40,827 nucleotides of DNA from Cytophagaceae bacterium. Lineage in GTDB: Bacteria; Bacteroidota; Bacteroidia; Cytophagales; UBA9547. The translations under genes were made by a program, and so were the position numbers. The notes beneath the pieces are model-generated. The model did not search any database. It was not told the DNA's origin and saw only the letters and a list, made by a program, of their open reading frames with translations. The stretch lies in contig JAIYAU010000040.1 in the NCBI GenBank assembly GCA_027488865.1, forward strand, positions 1 to 40,827, in the 5' to 3' direction. Shown one piece after another: positions 9,813 to 18,569 of this stretch (position 1 is the first letter of the stretch; each line of letters begins with the position of its first letter).

Positions 9813-12800
9813 ATGATTAACCCTCGTTTTTCATTACTGTCATTGATAATGATAGTAATAGGTGTTTCAGGTTTAAGAGCAGCAGCCCCTAATTGGACTG
9901 TTAATCCGTCTGCCTTTACTTATGACCTTAACATTACCGCCATTCTGGTTGATAATTGTGTAGAACTTCAAAATCCCAGTAATAAGATTGGGGCTTTTAT
10001 AAATGGTCAACTTAGAGGTACTGTAAATACCTCCACGGTTGTTGGGGGTAAATTCATGGCACTTTTATCAGTTTATAGTAATTCTCCAAGTGGAGAAACT
10101 ATAACTTTTCAAATCTATAACGCCACTACAGATCAAATTGTAAATACTAAAACTACCTTGTTGTTTCAAGACGATGCAGTCTACGGAACACCTTCAGTTC
10201 CTCAGGAGATTAGAACTAACAATAGACCATCAAGTATAGCTTTGTCAGGAAGCAGTATACAGGAAAATCTTGCTACCGCTTCCCTAATAGGTTCTTTTAC
10301 TACAAGTGATGCAGACCTAACAGATACCCATACCTATAGTCTTGTTAGTGGCACAGGTGGTGGTGATAATGGAAGCTTCTCCATAACGGGAAGTCAACTT
10401 TTAACCAATGGAACTCTCGATTTTGAGGCCAAAAAGACATTATCCATTAGAGTGAGGTCAACAGATAATGGGGGATGCTCTATTGAAAATGTTTTCAATA
10501 TAAAAGTTTTGGATGGTAACGACTCCCCAACGAATATAGCGCTTGCTATAACTCAAACCGATGAAAACAAGATTAAGGGAAGTCAAATATCCTTAATTAC
10601 TGGTACAGATCAGGATAGTCTAGAATTACTTACATATACGTTGCCTGTAGGATTTGGAGACAACAGGTATTTTGCAATTGTGGGTACACAACTAGTGGCA
10701 GATTCTGTTTTGGACTTCGAGTTTAAATCAACCTATAATATTAGAATACGTGTTACGGATGCACAATCAGCTTTCTTTGAGAAAAATTTTGTTGTTTCAT
10801 TAAATGATATTAACGATAACCCAACAGGAGTAAATATTAGCAATAGCCAACTAGATGAAAATAATAAAATTGGCATCACAATTGGAAATCTTTCTGCAAT
10901 AGACCAAGATGCTGGCGATTTACATTCTTATGCCTTTAAAGATATTCCTGGTAATAATAATAACAAGTTTTTCATTGTTGGCAACCAACTTAAAGCTTCA
11001 GTAGTTTTTGATTACGAATCAACTGCTGACTATTTTATTTATGTTTCATGTTTTGATAAAGCAGGTAAAGAAGCATATTCCTTAATAAATATAAAAATTA
11101 CTGATGCCAATGATGCACCTACCAATGTTATCATTTCAAATACTAGTGCGCTTGAAAGTAAGCCAGTTGGTACTTTTATAGGAAAATTTGCTACGGAAGA
11201 TTTAGACGTTAGTCAAACTCACGTATATACTTTTGCTAGTGGGGTGGGAGATTTGGATAACGCCTCTTTTCAAATAAAAAATGACTCTTTATTCTCCAAT
11301 GCAGTTTATGACATTTTAGCAAAAGACAAATATTCTATAAGAATACAATCTGATGATCAAAATGGTGCTGCAATTTCCAAGCAGTTTGATATCCTAATTA
11401 AAGATGTCAATAATCCTCCAACCGACCTGTTTGTAGATAACCTTCTTGTGGATGAGCTTTCAAAAATTGGTACTGTAATAGGTAATTTCAGTGCTTTGGA
11501 TGCTGACCCTGGCGATGGCCATACGTTTGTATTTGTATCAGGCACTGGAGATTCGGACAATGCAAGATTTACAATTTCTAAAGGTCAGCTCAAAAGTAAT
11601 ACTACTTTTGATTTTCAAACAAAAAGTCAATACAATATAAGGGTAGAAGGTAGAGATAATTTTGGAGGTACTTTTCAAAAGGCTTTTATAGTTGAAGTAG
11701 TTAATGGAAATGATAAACCAACAAACATTACTATTTCAAAAGACAGCATTGCCGAAAACATGATTTCAGGTACTGAAGTTGCTATCCTATCAACAACAGA
11801 TAAGGATATTGCAGACGTTCATACGTACACATTAGTAGGAACTTTGAATCCAGACAATTCTCAATTTGTAATCAACGGAAATAAACTTTTGTCGAATGCT
11901 TCTTTTGATTTTGAGAGTAAAAAGCAATATGCAATATTAATTAAAACCGATGACGGCAATGGAGGCACGTTAGAAAAACAATTCGTTATAAGAATTACTA
12001 ATGGAAATGACGCACCTACTGATGTTAACCTTACAAATAATAGCATAGCAGAAGAACAACCAATAGGCACTGTCGTAGGAGTTTTCCAAAGTTCAGATCC
12101 AGACTTTATAGATAATTTTACGTATTCCTTAGCTGCCGGATCTGGTGACACCGACAATAGATTGTTTACGATTGTTAATGATACACTCAAATCAGCACAG
12201 AAATTTGACTTGTCAGTAGCTTCATCATTTAACATAAGAGTACAAACCTCAGATAAAGCAGGTCAAAGATTTCAGAAATCATTTAAGATTAACATCACCG
12301 ATGTAAACGATGCTCCTACTGGCATTAGCTTATCTAATAATTCGATTCCAGAAAACAACAAATTAGGAGACAACGTTGGTTTACTAAGCACTGCCGATCC
12401 TGATCTTCAAGATGTACATACTTACAGCCTAGTTTCAGGCTTAGGTGACAATGATAATTCTGTATTCTTAATTAGTGGTAATTCGCTTAAGATGAATGGA
12501 ATTGTAGATTTTGAAACCAAAGATTCTCTATTTATAAGAGTAAAAACACAAGATCCTACTGGTGCTGGGTTTGAAAAATCTTTTGTTATTGTAGTTACCA
12601 ATACCAATGACAATCCTACTGAAATCAATATCAGCAAAGCCAGTTTCAAAGAGAATGTTGCTAAAGGTTTTACTATCGGGTTGTTGTCTACCATTGATCA
12701 AGATTTGAATGATAACCATTCTTATTCCTTTGAGGATCTTTCTGGAAATAATAATGACAAATTCCTACTATTTGGTAACAATCTACGCACAAATGCATTA

Positions 12801-14087
12801 TTTAACTACGAGACACAAAGCGACTATATTATAGCCATAAGAACTACAGACCCCGCAGGTCGTTTCTTTGTAAAACAATTTGCCATTTCAGTTTTAGATT
12901 CTAATGATACTCCTATTTCGTTAAGTCTTAATGATTCAACAGTCTTGGAAAAATCTTCGATAGGATCGTCCATTGGACAATTTAGCACCCTAGATGCAGA
13001 TGCCAATGATTCGTTTACCTATAGTTTGGTAAGTGGCAATGGAGGCGAAGACAACAGATTCTTTACCTTGGTTAATGGAGAGCTTTTAACAAATACTGTC
13101 TTTAATTTCAATACTCAAAATGTGTATCGAATATTAGTTAGATCAACTGATGCTGGCGGATTGTTTCGTAATCAAAAATTTACAATCTATGTAGATAACT
13201 TAAATGTAGCCGCTACTAGGGTTACCTTTACTTCATCTGAGGTGAAAGAAAATCAAAAAATAGGAACGTTTGTAGCTAAACTAACAGCTACTGACGAAGA
13301 TCTAGGTGATGTACATTCTTACTCTTTAGTAACAGGAATAGGTTCTTCGGATAATAGTTCTTTTGATATAAGAAATGATAGCCTGTTTACAAATGACTTT
13401 TTTGATTTTGAGGTAAAAGATCAATATCAAATTAGAGTACGTTGTCTTGATAAGGCTTCTAATCCATTTGACACAGCATTTACAGTGAGTATTGCTGATC
13501 TGAACGAAAGACCTGTAGCTGATGATATGAGTTTCTTATTGGACGAAAGTGCTAAATCAGGCACTGAATTAGGTGTAGTAACTTTTGTAGATCAAGACAA
13601 GTCACAAAGTGCTACCTTTAGCTTATTGGGTGATTCCAAAATCAAACAAATGTTTACCATTGAGTCTACTACGGGCAAAGTATCGTTTTTGCAAGGAACG
13701 CTTGATTATGAAAAAACTGGACAGCTAGAACTTAAAGTGTTGATTACCGACAACGGCACTCCTAAGCTATCAGACACCTCTACCGTCACCGTTTCAATCG
13801 TTGATGCTATTGAAAATGCTTTACCTTCTTCAGACTATTTGTCGCCAAATGGTGATGGTAGAAATGACGCTTGGAAAGTTACCAATGTAGAAATGTATAA
13901 AGATTATAGCTTAAATATTTTTGATTCCTTTGGCACCCTTGTTTATAACGTTTCTTCCAATTATGATAATACTTGGGAAGGCACCTATCAAGGGAGTCAA
14001 TTACCTGCTGGTACATACTACTATGTATTCAAGGCCACTGCCGATAGTAATAAATCATTTACAGGAACAATCACTTTAGTACGTTAA
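9813..14087 (+). CDS. Cadherin-repeat adhesin with T9SS type B (CHU_C) sorting domain
   Basis: A 1424-residue secreted protein. The signal peptide is residues 1-24 (ending GLRAAA). Residues about 26-135 are one copy of the W-x-V-N module that also occurs twice in the preceding protein. Then come twelve tandem cadherin-like repeats of about 100 residues (about 138-1335), each starting near P-T-x-x-x-L/I-S and holding D-x-D, HTYSLVSG-like and DFE-x-K motifs and ending D-x-ND-x-P. Acidic residues suggest calcium binding. The C-terminus (about 1338-1424, LSPNGDGRNDAW ... LPAGTYYYVF) is the gliding-motility-associated type B sorting domain. Six bases follow the upstream stop, and a PorP/SprF gene follows at 12 bases. 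By analogy with SprB-SprF this is probably a cell-surface adhesin exported with help from that partner. Confidence 0.88.
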   Translation: MINPRFSLLSLIMIVIGVSGLRAAAPNWTVNPSAFTYDLNITAILVDNCVELQNPSNKIGAFINGQLRGTVNTSTVVGGKFMALLSVYSNSPSGETITFQIYNATTDQIVNTKTTLLFQDDAVYGTPSVPQEIRTNNRPSSIALSGSSIQENLATASLIGSFTTSDADLTDTHTYSLVSGTGGGDNGSFSITGSQLLTNGTLDFEAKKTLSIRVRSTDNGGCSIENVFNIKVLDGNDSPTNIALAITQTDENKIKGSQISLITGTDQDSLELLTYTLPVGFGDNRYFAIVGTQLVADSVLDFEFKSTYNIRIRVTDAQSAFFEKNFVVSLNDINDNPTGVNISNSQLDENNKIGITIGNLSAIDQDAGDLHSYAFKDIPGNNNNKFFIVGNQLKASVVFDYESTADYFIYVSCFDKAGKEAYSLINIKITDANDAPTNVIISNTSALESKPVGTFIGKFATEDLDVSQTHVYTFASGVGDLDNASFQIKNDSLFSNAVYDILAKDKYSIRIQSDDQNGAAISKQFDILIKDVNNPPTDLFVDNLLVDELSKIGTVIGNFSALDADPGDGHTFVFVSGTGDSDNARFTISKGQLKSNTTFDFQTKSQYNIRVEGRDNFGGTFQKAFIVEVVNGNDKPTNITISKDSIAENMISGTEVAILSTTDKDIADVHTYTLVGTLNPDNSQFVINGNKLLSNASFDFESKKQYAILIKTDDGNGGTLEKQFVIRITNGNDAPTDVNLTNNSIAEEQPIGTVVGVFQSSDPDFIDNFTYSLAAGSGDTDNRLFTIVNDTLKSAQKFDLSVASSFNIRVQTSDKAGQRFQKSFKINITDVNDAPTGISLSNNSIPENNKLGDNVGLLSTADPDLQDVHTYSLVSGLGDNDNSVFLISGNSLKMNGIVDFETKDSLFIRVKTQDPTGAGFEKSFVIVVTNTNDNPTEINISKASFKENVAKGFTIGLLSTIDQDLNDNHSYSFEDLSGNNNDKFLLFGNNLRTNALFNYETQSDYIIAIRTTDPAGRFFVKQFAISVLDSNDTPISLSLNDSTVLEKSSIGSSIGQFSTLDADANDSFTYSLVSGNGGEDNRFFTLVNGELLTNTVFNFNTQNVYRILVRSTDAGGLFRNQKFTIYVDNLNVAATRVTFTSSEVKENQKIGTFVAKLTATDEDLGDVHSYSLVTGIGSSDNSSFDIRNDSLFTNDFFDFEVKDQYQIRVRCLDKASNPFDTAFTVSIADLNERPVADDMSFLLDESAKSGTELGVVTFVDQDKSQSATFSLLGDSKIKQMFTIESTTGKVSFLQGTLDYEKTGQLELKVLITDNGTPKLSDTSTVTVSIVDAIENALPSSDYLSPNGDGRNDAWKVTNVEMYKDYSLNIFDSFGTLVYNVSSNYDNTWEGTYQGSQLPAGTYYYVFKATADSNKSFTGTITLVR

Positions 14088-14099
14088 AATTTTTTAAAA

Positions 14100-15215
14100 A
14101 TGGTTCTAAATAGAATACCGCTGGTAATAGTTTTATCATTCTTTTTGAGTGATGTGTTTTCTCAGGATATAGCAAATTATTATCCTTATCAGATTAACCA
14201 GTTTAATGCAATAGCTGCATTTGCAGGAAATGAAGAGAAGGTAGTAGCAAGTCTTAATTCTCGAACACAATATGCAGGAGTAAAAGACGGGCCTAAGAAT
14301 TTAGTTTTTGGCCTTCATGCTCCGATTTTTGAAAATCAAGGTGCTGGTTTAAGGTTTATTAACGATACACGTGGTTTATTTGATGTAAATAAAATAGATG
14401 GGATATATACCCACCGATTCTTTGTAAAAGACGATGTTTACTTTAGGTTTGGGTTAAATGTGGGTTTGGTTAATCGCAGAATAAATACAGGTCGTATCGA
14501 CAAAAATTCTTCTATTGACCTTAATGACGCCTCGCTATCAAATAACACATTCAATACTAACCGTTTTGCATCAGGGTTTAGTATGTTAAGTAAGATTAAG
14601 GATCTGAGAGTAGGTTTTGCCATTCCTAATTTAGTCGAAAATGGGGTGTCTATGAATTCGTACATGGTGGGGATGCTTTTTTACGATTATAAAATTAACA
14701 ATGATTGGAAACTAACCCCTTGGATGTCTTATCAAAATATACCCGTCTTAAAAAATGTAGCAGACGTAAGCGCTAAAATAGAATGGAAGAAGATGATTAT
14801 GGCTCAAGTGACTTATAGCAATATTAAATCGGTAAAAGGTGCTATTGGGTTTGACCTTAAAGGTTTTGGAATGAGCTACATGTACGAGCATTATACAGGA
14901 GCTTTAACTAATTTGGCTAGCTCTAGTCATGAGTTGGCAGTTATAATAAGTTTTGATCGTAAAACACGTAATTTTAAAACTGCTAAGTATGAAAAAGACC
15001 TTGATGTATTGATAAGTTATATGGCCAACCTCACAAATGATAAAAATGATTATGATAAGGGCTTTATACAATCAGAAATAGCAAAAATTCGTCAAGAACT
15101 TCAAAAATTAATGGAAGTTAATTCAGACAAAACCTCAGCAAAAGTTGAAAGGAAGTTGGACGTTATAGAGGAACATATTAATAATTTAATTCAAAAATAT
15201 AGTTTAGATAAATAA
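14100..15215 (+). CDS. PorP/SprF-family T9SS outer-membrane protein
   Basis: A 371-residue protein. The signal peptide is about 1-21 (ending DVFS). The mature part opens with the PorP/SprF pattern of Y-P-x-Q-x-N-x-x-x-x-A-F-A-G and S-L-N-S-R-T-Q, followed by alternating beta strands typical of this outer-membrane barrel family, up to about residue 300. The last 70 residues are a charged helical tail (IRQELQKLMEVNSDK) that the family usually lacks. In Flavobacterium, SprF is needed for secretion of the type B adhesin SprB encoded next to it; the same gene order here suggests a dedicated partner for the cadherin-repeat protein. The start ATG lies 12 bases after the adhesin stop. The next gene starts one base after the stop. 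Confidence 0.85.
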   Translation: MVLNRIPLVIVLSFFLSDVFSQDIANYYPYQINQFNAIAAFAGNEEKVVASLNSRTQYAGVKDGPKNLVFGLHAPIFENQGAGLRFINDTRGLFDVNKIDGIYTHRFFVKDDVYFRFGLNVGLVNRRINTGRIDKNSSIDLNDASLSNNTFNTNRFASGFSMLSKIKDLRVGFAIPNLVENGVSMNSYMVGMLFYDYKINNDWKLTPWMSYQNIPVLKNVADVSAKIEWKKMIMAQVTYSNIKSVKGAIGFDLKGFGMSYMYEHYTGALTNLASSSHELAVIISFDRKTRNFKTAKYEKDLDVLISYMANLTNDKNDYDKGFIQSEIAKIRQELQKLMEVNSDKTSAKVERKLDVIEEHINNLIQKYSLDK

Positions 15216-15216
15216 G

Positions 15217-15807
15217 ATGAGAAAGTTGATTTTTTTGCTCACCCTTACATTTTTTGTTCAAAGTGTGTACTGCCAAGACCAGTTGAATACCAAAGAACAA
15301 GCTGATAAAAACAAGAATAAAATTGTAGAACTTCAAAAAAAGCTTGATAACTTATCAAATAATGTAAAAGCTGATACGATTATTAAATATGTTAACAATG
15401 ACTTGGTTACCTTAAAACGGGAGTTAGACGATATTAAAGTCACTCAGGAGATTATTTTGAAAGAAATAAGACAGAACAACATACTCCTTTTCCAAAAATT
15501 CGATAGTTTGTTTAAAGTGAATCGTGCACAACCAATTATTGATGGCAAAGTGAGCAATTCTTCGAATGATTATTACGTAGTAATTGAATCACAAAAAACA
15601 TTAGACCTTGCTAATAAGGCACTTGCCAATATGTCAAATGCTAAATTGGTGAAAAACAATATTTCGTTAAATAGTTATGGAGAGTGGTATTATTTGGTTT
15701 TGAAAGAATCGATGTCAAAAAGTAGCGTGTTAAGTTATTTAACAAATCACCTAAAACAAGGAAACCAAATGCCTTGGTTTATCCCTGTTACACAAGTAGT
15801 GGAATAG
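15217..15807 (+). CDS. Small periplasmic coiled-coil protein with SPOR-like C-terminus
   Basis: A 196-residue protein; the signal peptide is about residues 1-19 (ending SVYCQ). Residues about 22-105 are charged and heptad-like (KNKIVELQKKLDNLSNNV), predicting a coiled coil. Residues about 116-196 start NDYYVVIESQKTLDLANKAL and include a GEWYYLVLKES strand, resembling the beta-alpha-beta pattern of SPOR domains, which bind denuded peptidoglycan. I do not recognise a named family. It begins one base after the PorP/SprF stop, so it is translated with it, and both proteins have helical segments that could pair. Inferred role: periplasmic support of the neighbouring secretion partner. Confidence in the coding call is high, in function low. 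Confidence 0.6.
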   Translation: MRKLIFLLTLTFFVQSVYCQDQLNTKEQADKNKNKIVELQKKLDNLSNNVKADTIIKYVNNDLVTLKRELDDIKVTQEIILKEIRQNNILLFQKFDSLFKVNRAQPIIDGKVSNSSNDYYVVIESQKTLDLANKALANMSNAKLVKNNISLNSYGEWYYLVLKESMSKSSVLSYLTNHLKQGNQMPWFIPVTQVVE

Positions 15808-15906
15808 TTGCGATGGAGTATGATTTCCTTACTAGAATTGTCCACCTCCCAGAATTTAGTAATGCTCACTATCAATACTGAAAATCATATCATAAACTTT
15901 TGCCAT

Positions 15907-15944
15907 AGCCCAAATGTAAAGTTTTCGGGCTTAATTTCTTTTTA
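15907..15944 (+). terminator. Possible terminator of the surface operon
   Basis: AGCCC (15907-15911) pairs with GGGCT (15927-15931), with weak A/T pairing inside, followed by a T-rich run. It sits 100 bases after the last stop of the operon. The stem is short, so this is tentative. Confidence 0.35.
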
Positions 15945-16104
15945 TGGAGTACCAATTACTCTGTGCAATCGGTGTTAATTTGTTATAATTCCTAAAATTA
16001 GCCTATCTACTTTCGTTCTTTATCTTACGGTGTGTGTCCGGGGTTCCAAGCTCCTGTATGCTGTAAAATATACTTTTTTAAGTCAAAAGCCCGAAATATT
16101 AAAT

Positions 16105-16140
16105 TATCTTTCGTATCATTGTGGTCAGGTTTATCCTGAC
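16105..16140 (+). promoter_or_regulatory. AbiEi promoter with palindromic operator
   Basis: A near-consensus -7 element (TATCTTTC, 16105-16112) is followed by a perfect palindrome, GTCAGG (16124-16129), five bases, CCTGAC (16135-16140), ending nine bases before the AbiEi ATG. The palindrome would overlap the transcript start. AbiEi antitoxins studied elsewhere repress their own promoters by binding inverted repeats, so this is a likely autoregulatory operator; that reading is inference. Confidence 0.5.
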
Positions 16141-16149
16141 ATTTTTACT

Positions 16150-16971
16150 ATGAAAAATAAGTATATATCAACACAGTCAAACGAACTTTTGTCTTATTTC
16201 AATGGAAAAAGTAAGACTTGTTTTGACTATAGCGAAGCTTTCAACGCTATGCCTAATTCAAAGGAAAGCACACTTCGGGAGTTACTTAGCGACATGACAA
16301 AGCGTGGACTTCTGATGAGATTGAAAGACGGAGTTTTTTATATCATACCATACGAAGCAAATGCTGAAAGCTTTATGCCCGACTGGCATTTAATAGCAGA
16401 ATACCTGGTAAATAATGCTCAATATTATATTGGTTACTATTCAGCTTTGCAAATTCATAACCTTATAACACAGCCTTCTTTGAAGGAACAAATTGTTGTT
16501 TCAAAACAAATACGGCCATCAGTAATCAAGATCAAAAACGTACCTTTTCAATTTATATATCATAACGAAAGCCATTTTTTTGGAGTAAAAAAAATATGGG
16601 TAGATAAGTTTAATAAAGTGCAATGTTCTGATCTTGAAAAAACAATTATTGACTGTTTGTTCAAGCCTGATTATGCAGGTGGAATTGTTGAAGTAGCAAG
16701 GGCAATTTACATTTCGAAAGAAAAAATAAAATTTGACACGCTACTTGATTATACACAAAAATTCAAATCTCAGGCGGTTATTAAACGACTTGGGTTTTTA
16801 TTAGACCTATTGGAAATAAATAATAACATCACTGAAGAATTGCAAAAAACAAAAACTGCTTCTTATGTTTTACTGGATACAGAATTACCGAAGTCGGGTA
16901 AAATGATTAGCAGATGGAGCATTCAGCAAAATTTGGAAACAGAAACAATTAAGTCTGCTATTTATACATGA
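16150..16971 (+). CDS. abiEi: AbiEi-type antitoxin (type IV toxin-antitoxin, transcriptional repressor)
   Basis: A 273-residue protein of AbiEi length and layout. Residues about 1-80 form a winged helix-turn-helix (FDYSEAFNAMP ... LLSDMTKRGLLMRLKDGVFYI). The rest is the AbiEi C-terminal domain, with GYYSALQIHNL, a V-S-K-Q-I-R-P segment, and DLEKTIIDCLFKPDYAGGI. AbiEi proteins counteract the nucleotidyltransferase toxin AbiEii and repress the operon; the pair gives abortive infection against phage. The stop overlaps the next ATG as ATGA, the usual coupling to AbiEii. Only the first part of that toxin remains, so this antitoxin now looks orphaned. Start at ATG 16150, nine bases after the palindrome. 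Confidence 0.85.
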   Translation: MKNKYISTQSNELLSYFNGKSKTCFDYSEAFNAMPNSKESTLRELLSDMTKRGLLMRLKDGVFYIIPYEANAESFMPDWHLIAEYLVNNAQYYIGYYSALQIHNLITQPSLKEQIVVSKQIRPSVIKIKNVPFQFIYHNESHFFGVKKIWVDKFNKVQCSDLEKTIIDCLFKPDYAGGIVEVARAIYISKEKIKFDTLLDYTQKFKSQAVIKRLGFLLDLLEINNNITEELQKTKTASYVLLDTELPKSGKMISRWSIQQNLETETIKSAIYT

Positions 16972-17132
16972 TCAAACCTAGTGAAATACAACAGAAAGCT
17001 CGTGAAGTAGGAGTTCGTGACCAGCAGATAGAAAAGGACTATATCCTATCTTGGATATTGCAGGGTGTTGCTCAACATGAGCAACTTTATAAAAGAGGTG
17101 GAGATATATACAAGAACATGAAGTTGCGTTAG
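16968..17132 (+). pseudogene. Truncated AbiEii toxin (nucleotidyltransferase) remnant
   Basis: A 54-codon frame whose start overlaps the AbiEi stop. Its first 35 or so residues (MIKPSEIQQKAREVGVRD, then QQIEKDYILSWILQGVA) match the conserved N-terminus of AbiEii/AbiGii toxins, which normally run to about 250-300 residues. The expected next block, a K-G-G-T nucleotidyltransferase motif and the D-x-D catalytic pair, is missing. Instead the frame ends after GGDIYKNMKLR. I see no continuation of the toxin in other frames downstream. The most likely reading is a toxin gene cut off when the methyltransferase cassette arrived or by deletion. An intact very short protein of new function is possible but less likely. 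Confidence 0.7.
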
Positions 17133-17183
17133 TGATTTTTTTTATTTGATGCGTTGGTGATAATATTTTCTTTTGATGCGTTG
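17123..17183 (+). repeat. Short direct repeats at the AbiEii break
   Basis: Three related copies lie in a T-rich stretch right at the end of the AbiEii remnant: TTGCGTTAGTGAT (17123-17135), GATGCGTTGGTGAT (17148-17161) and GATGCGTTG (17175-17183), spaced 25 and 27 bases. They mark the junction between the broken toxin and the methyltransferase unit. They may be a recombination scar or binding sites; the sequence does not decide. Confidence 0.5.
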
Positions 17184-17327
17184 AAAAATGGTTACAAATC
17201 AAAAAAGGATTCTCGATTACGAATCAAGATTGGATTTTTATCTTGCAAATGTTTGGTTTTGTGTTAGTTTGTTTATTATATTGCGTTTGTCGGTAAACTT
17301 AAATTTACCAATTCGTCAAAATTTTTT

Positions 17328-17335
17328 TACCTTTG
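17328..17335 (+). promoter_or_regulatory. Promoter of the methyltransferase unit (TACCTTTG)
   Basis: An exact TAnnTTTG -7 element lies 16 bases before the methyltransferase ATG. TTTA at 17304-17307, 20 bases upstream, is a three-of-four match to the -33 TTTG. It gives the whole 17352-22379 unit its own promoter, separate from AbiEi. Confidence 0.65.
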
Positions 17336-17351
17336 CAGATTATTTGAAAAT

Positions 17352-18569
17352 ATGCAATCTAATACTTGTATAGACTTATTTGCAGGATGTGGTGGACTTT
17401 CTCTTGGGCTATATCATGCAGGTTGGAAGGGTCTCTTTGCTATTGAAAAAAGCCCAGATGCTTTCAAAACACTTCAACATAATTTAATAGTAAACAAGAA
17501 TCATTTTGATTGGCCCTCTTGGTTACCGCTAAAGGAAAATGACATCAATGATGTCTTGAAGAACTACAAGCAGGAGCTTATTGAATTACGAGGACAAGTA
17601 GATTTGGTAGCTGGTGGTCCTCCATGTCAAGGATTCTCAATGGCTGGCAAACGTAACGAGTATGACTTAAGAAATGATCTTATTAATTCATATATAAAGT
17701 TTGTTGAAATCGTAGAACCTAAGATTATTTTCTTTGAAAATGTGAAGGGATTTACGATGGAATTTAAAAAAAACAAAGAAAAGGGGGTTGCCTATTCTTC
17801 ACTCGTATCTAAAAAACTAGATGATGCTGGATATTTTGTAAAAGGGCAATTGGTCAATTTTGGAGATTATGGTGTTCCTCAGAAAAGAACGCGGTTCATT
17901 CTTGTTGGAATTAAAAAGTCGCTTGCTAATTCTTCACAAGAAAAGGTCGATAATTTTTTTAATGTGTTAAAAGACAATCGGTTTGATTTTTTAGGAGAAA
18001 AAGGATTGGATGTGGAAACAAATCTTCAAGATGCAATTTCTGACCTTTTTAAAGGAAATGGATTGAAGGATACTCCTGATTTTCCGAGTTTCAAATCGGG
18101 TGTTTATGGAAGAGAAAAGAGTAATTATCAAAAATTAATGCGGAAAGGTATTAAATACAAAGTGGCAGATAGTCACAGGTTTCCGAAGCATTCTCAAACC
18201 ATTATTGATAGATTCAGAAATATATTAGGCGAAACTAAAGACAGAAGAAACTTGAATATCAGTAAAGATATTCAAGAAAAATACGGCATAAAGAAACGAA
18301 CTGTTATCCCACTAAATGGATTAGATAAAACACCCACCATTACCACATTACCAGACGATTATATTCATTACTCGGAACCTCGCATTTTGACAGTACGAGA
18401 ATATGCACGTATCCAAAGCTTCCCAGATTGGTATGAATTTCAAGGCAAATATACTACAGGCGGAATACTCAGAAAAAAGGAAGTACCCCGTTATACCCAA
18501 ATAGGCAATGCAATACCTCCTCTTTTTGGAGAACAAAGTGGTTTGGTATTAAAGCAATTGATTAGCTGA
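17352..18569 (+). CDS. DNA (cytosine-5) methyltransferase
   Basis: A 405-residue C5-methyltransferase with its motifs in canonical order. Motif I is DLFAGCGGLSLGL (8-20). Motif IV is GGPPCQGFS, with catalytic Cys92. Motif VI is ENV (129-131). Motif VIII is QKRTR (177-181). A target-recognition region spans about 190-310, then TPTITTLPDD, RILTVREYARIQSFPD and IGNAIPP (motifs IX-X). It transfers methyl from S-adenosylmethionine to C5 of cytosine in a specific site that cannot be predicted here. The stop TGA overlaps the next ATG by one base, so it is coupled to the ATPase gene. It could be the modification half of a restriction system with the HNH nuclease at 22971, or serve the ATPase-receiver-effector module directly. 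No Vsr gene is present. Confidence 0.93.
   Translation: MQSNTCIDLFAGCGGLSLGLYHAGWKGLFAIEKSPDAFKTLQHNLIVNKNHFDWPSWLPLKENDINDVLKNYKQELIELRGQVDLVAGGPPCQGFSMAGKRNEYDLRNDLINSYIKFVEIVEPKIIFFENVKGFTMEFKKNKEKGVAYSSLVSKKLDDAGYFVKGQLVNFGDYGVPQKRTRFILVGIKKSLANSSQEKVDNFFNVLKDNRFDFLGEKGLDVETNLQDAISDLFKGNGLKDTPDFPSFKSGVYGREKSNYQKLMRKGIKYKVADSHRFPKHSQTIIDRFRNILGETKDRRNLNISKDIQEKYGIKKRTVIPLNGLDKTPTITTLPDDYIHYSEPRILTVREYARIQSFPDWYEFQGKYTTGGILRKKEVPRYTQIGNAIPPLFGEQSGLVLKQLIS

Larger units (their letters stand above)
15808..16149. other. Intergenic region between surface operon and defence island
   Basis: No credible gene. It holds the possible terminator at 15907-15944 and, at its right end, the promoter and palindrome of the AbiEi gene. 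An open frame extends upstream of the AbiEi start to 16030, but that extension has no family-like sequence and crosses the promoter, so I leave it out. Confidence 0.5.

Noticed and set aside
9900-13800. CRISPR array or DNA tandem repeat in the cadherin region
   Set aside because: The periodicity of about 300 bases comes from diverged protein repeats in one continuous frame, not from identical DNA units with spacers.
16030-16149. Upstream extension of the AbiEi frame
   Set aside because: It crosses the probable promoter and the operator palindrome and adds no recognisable domain.
17188-17373. Small open frame before and across the methyltransferase start
   Set aside because: It covers the promoter TACCTTTG and overlaps the methyltransferase start in another frame; its translation has no family-like features.
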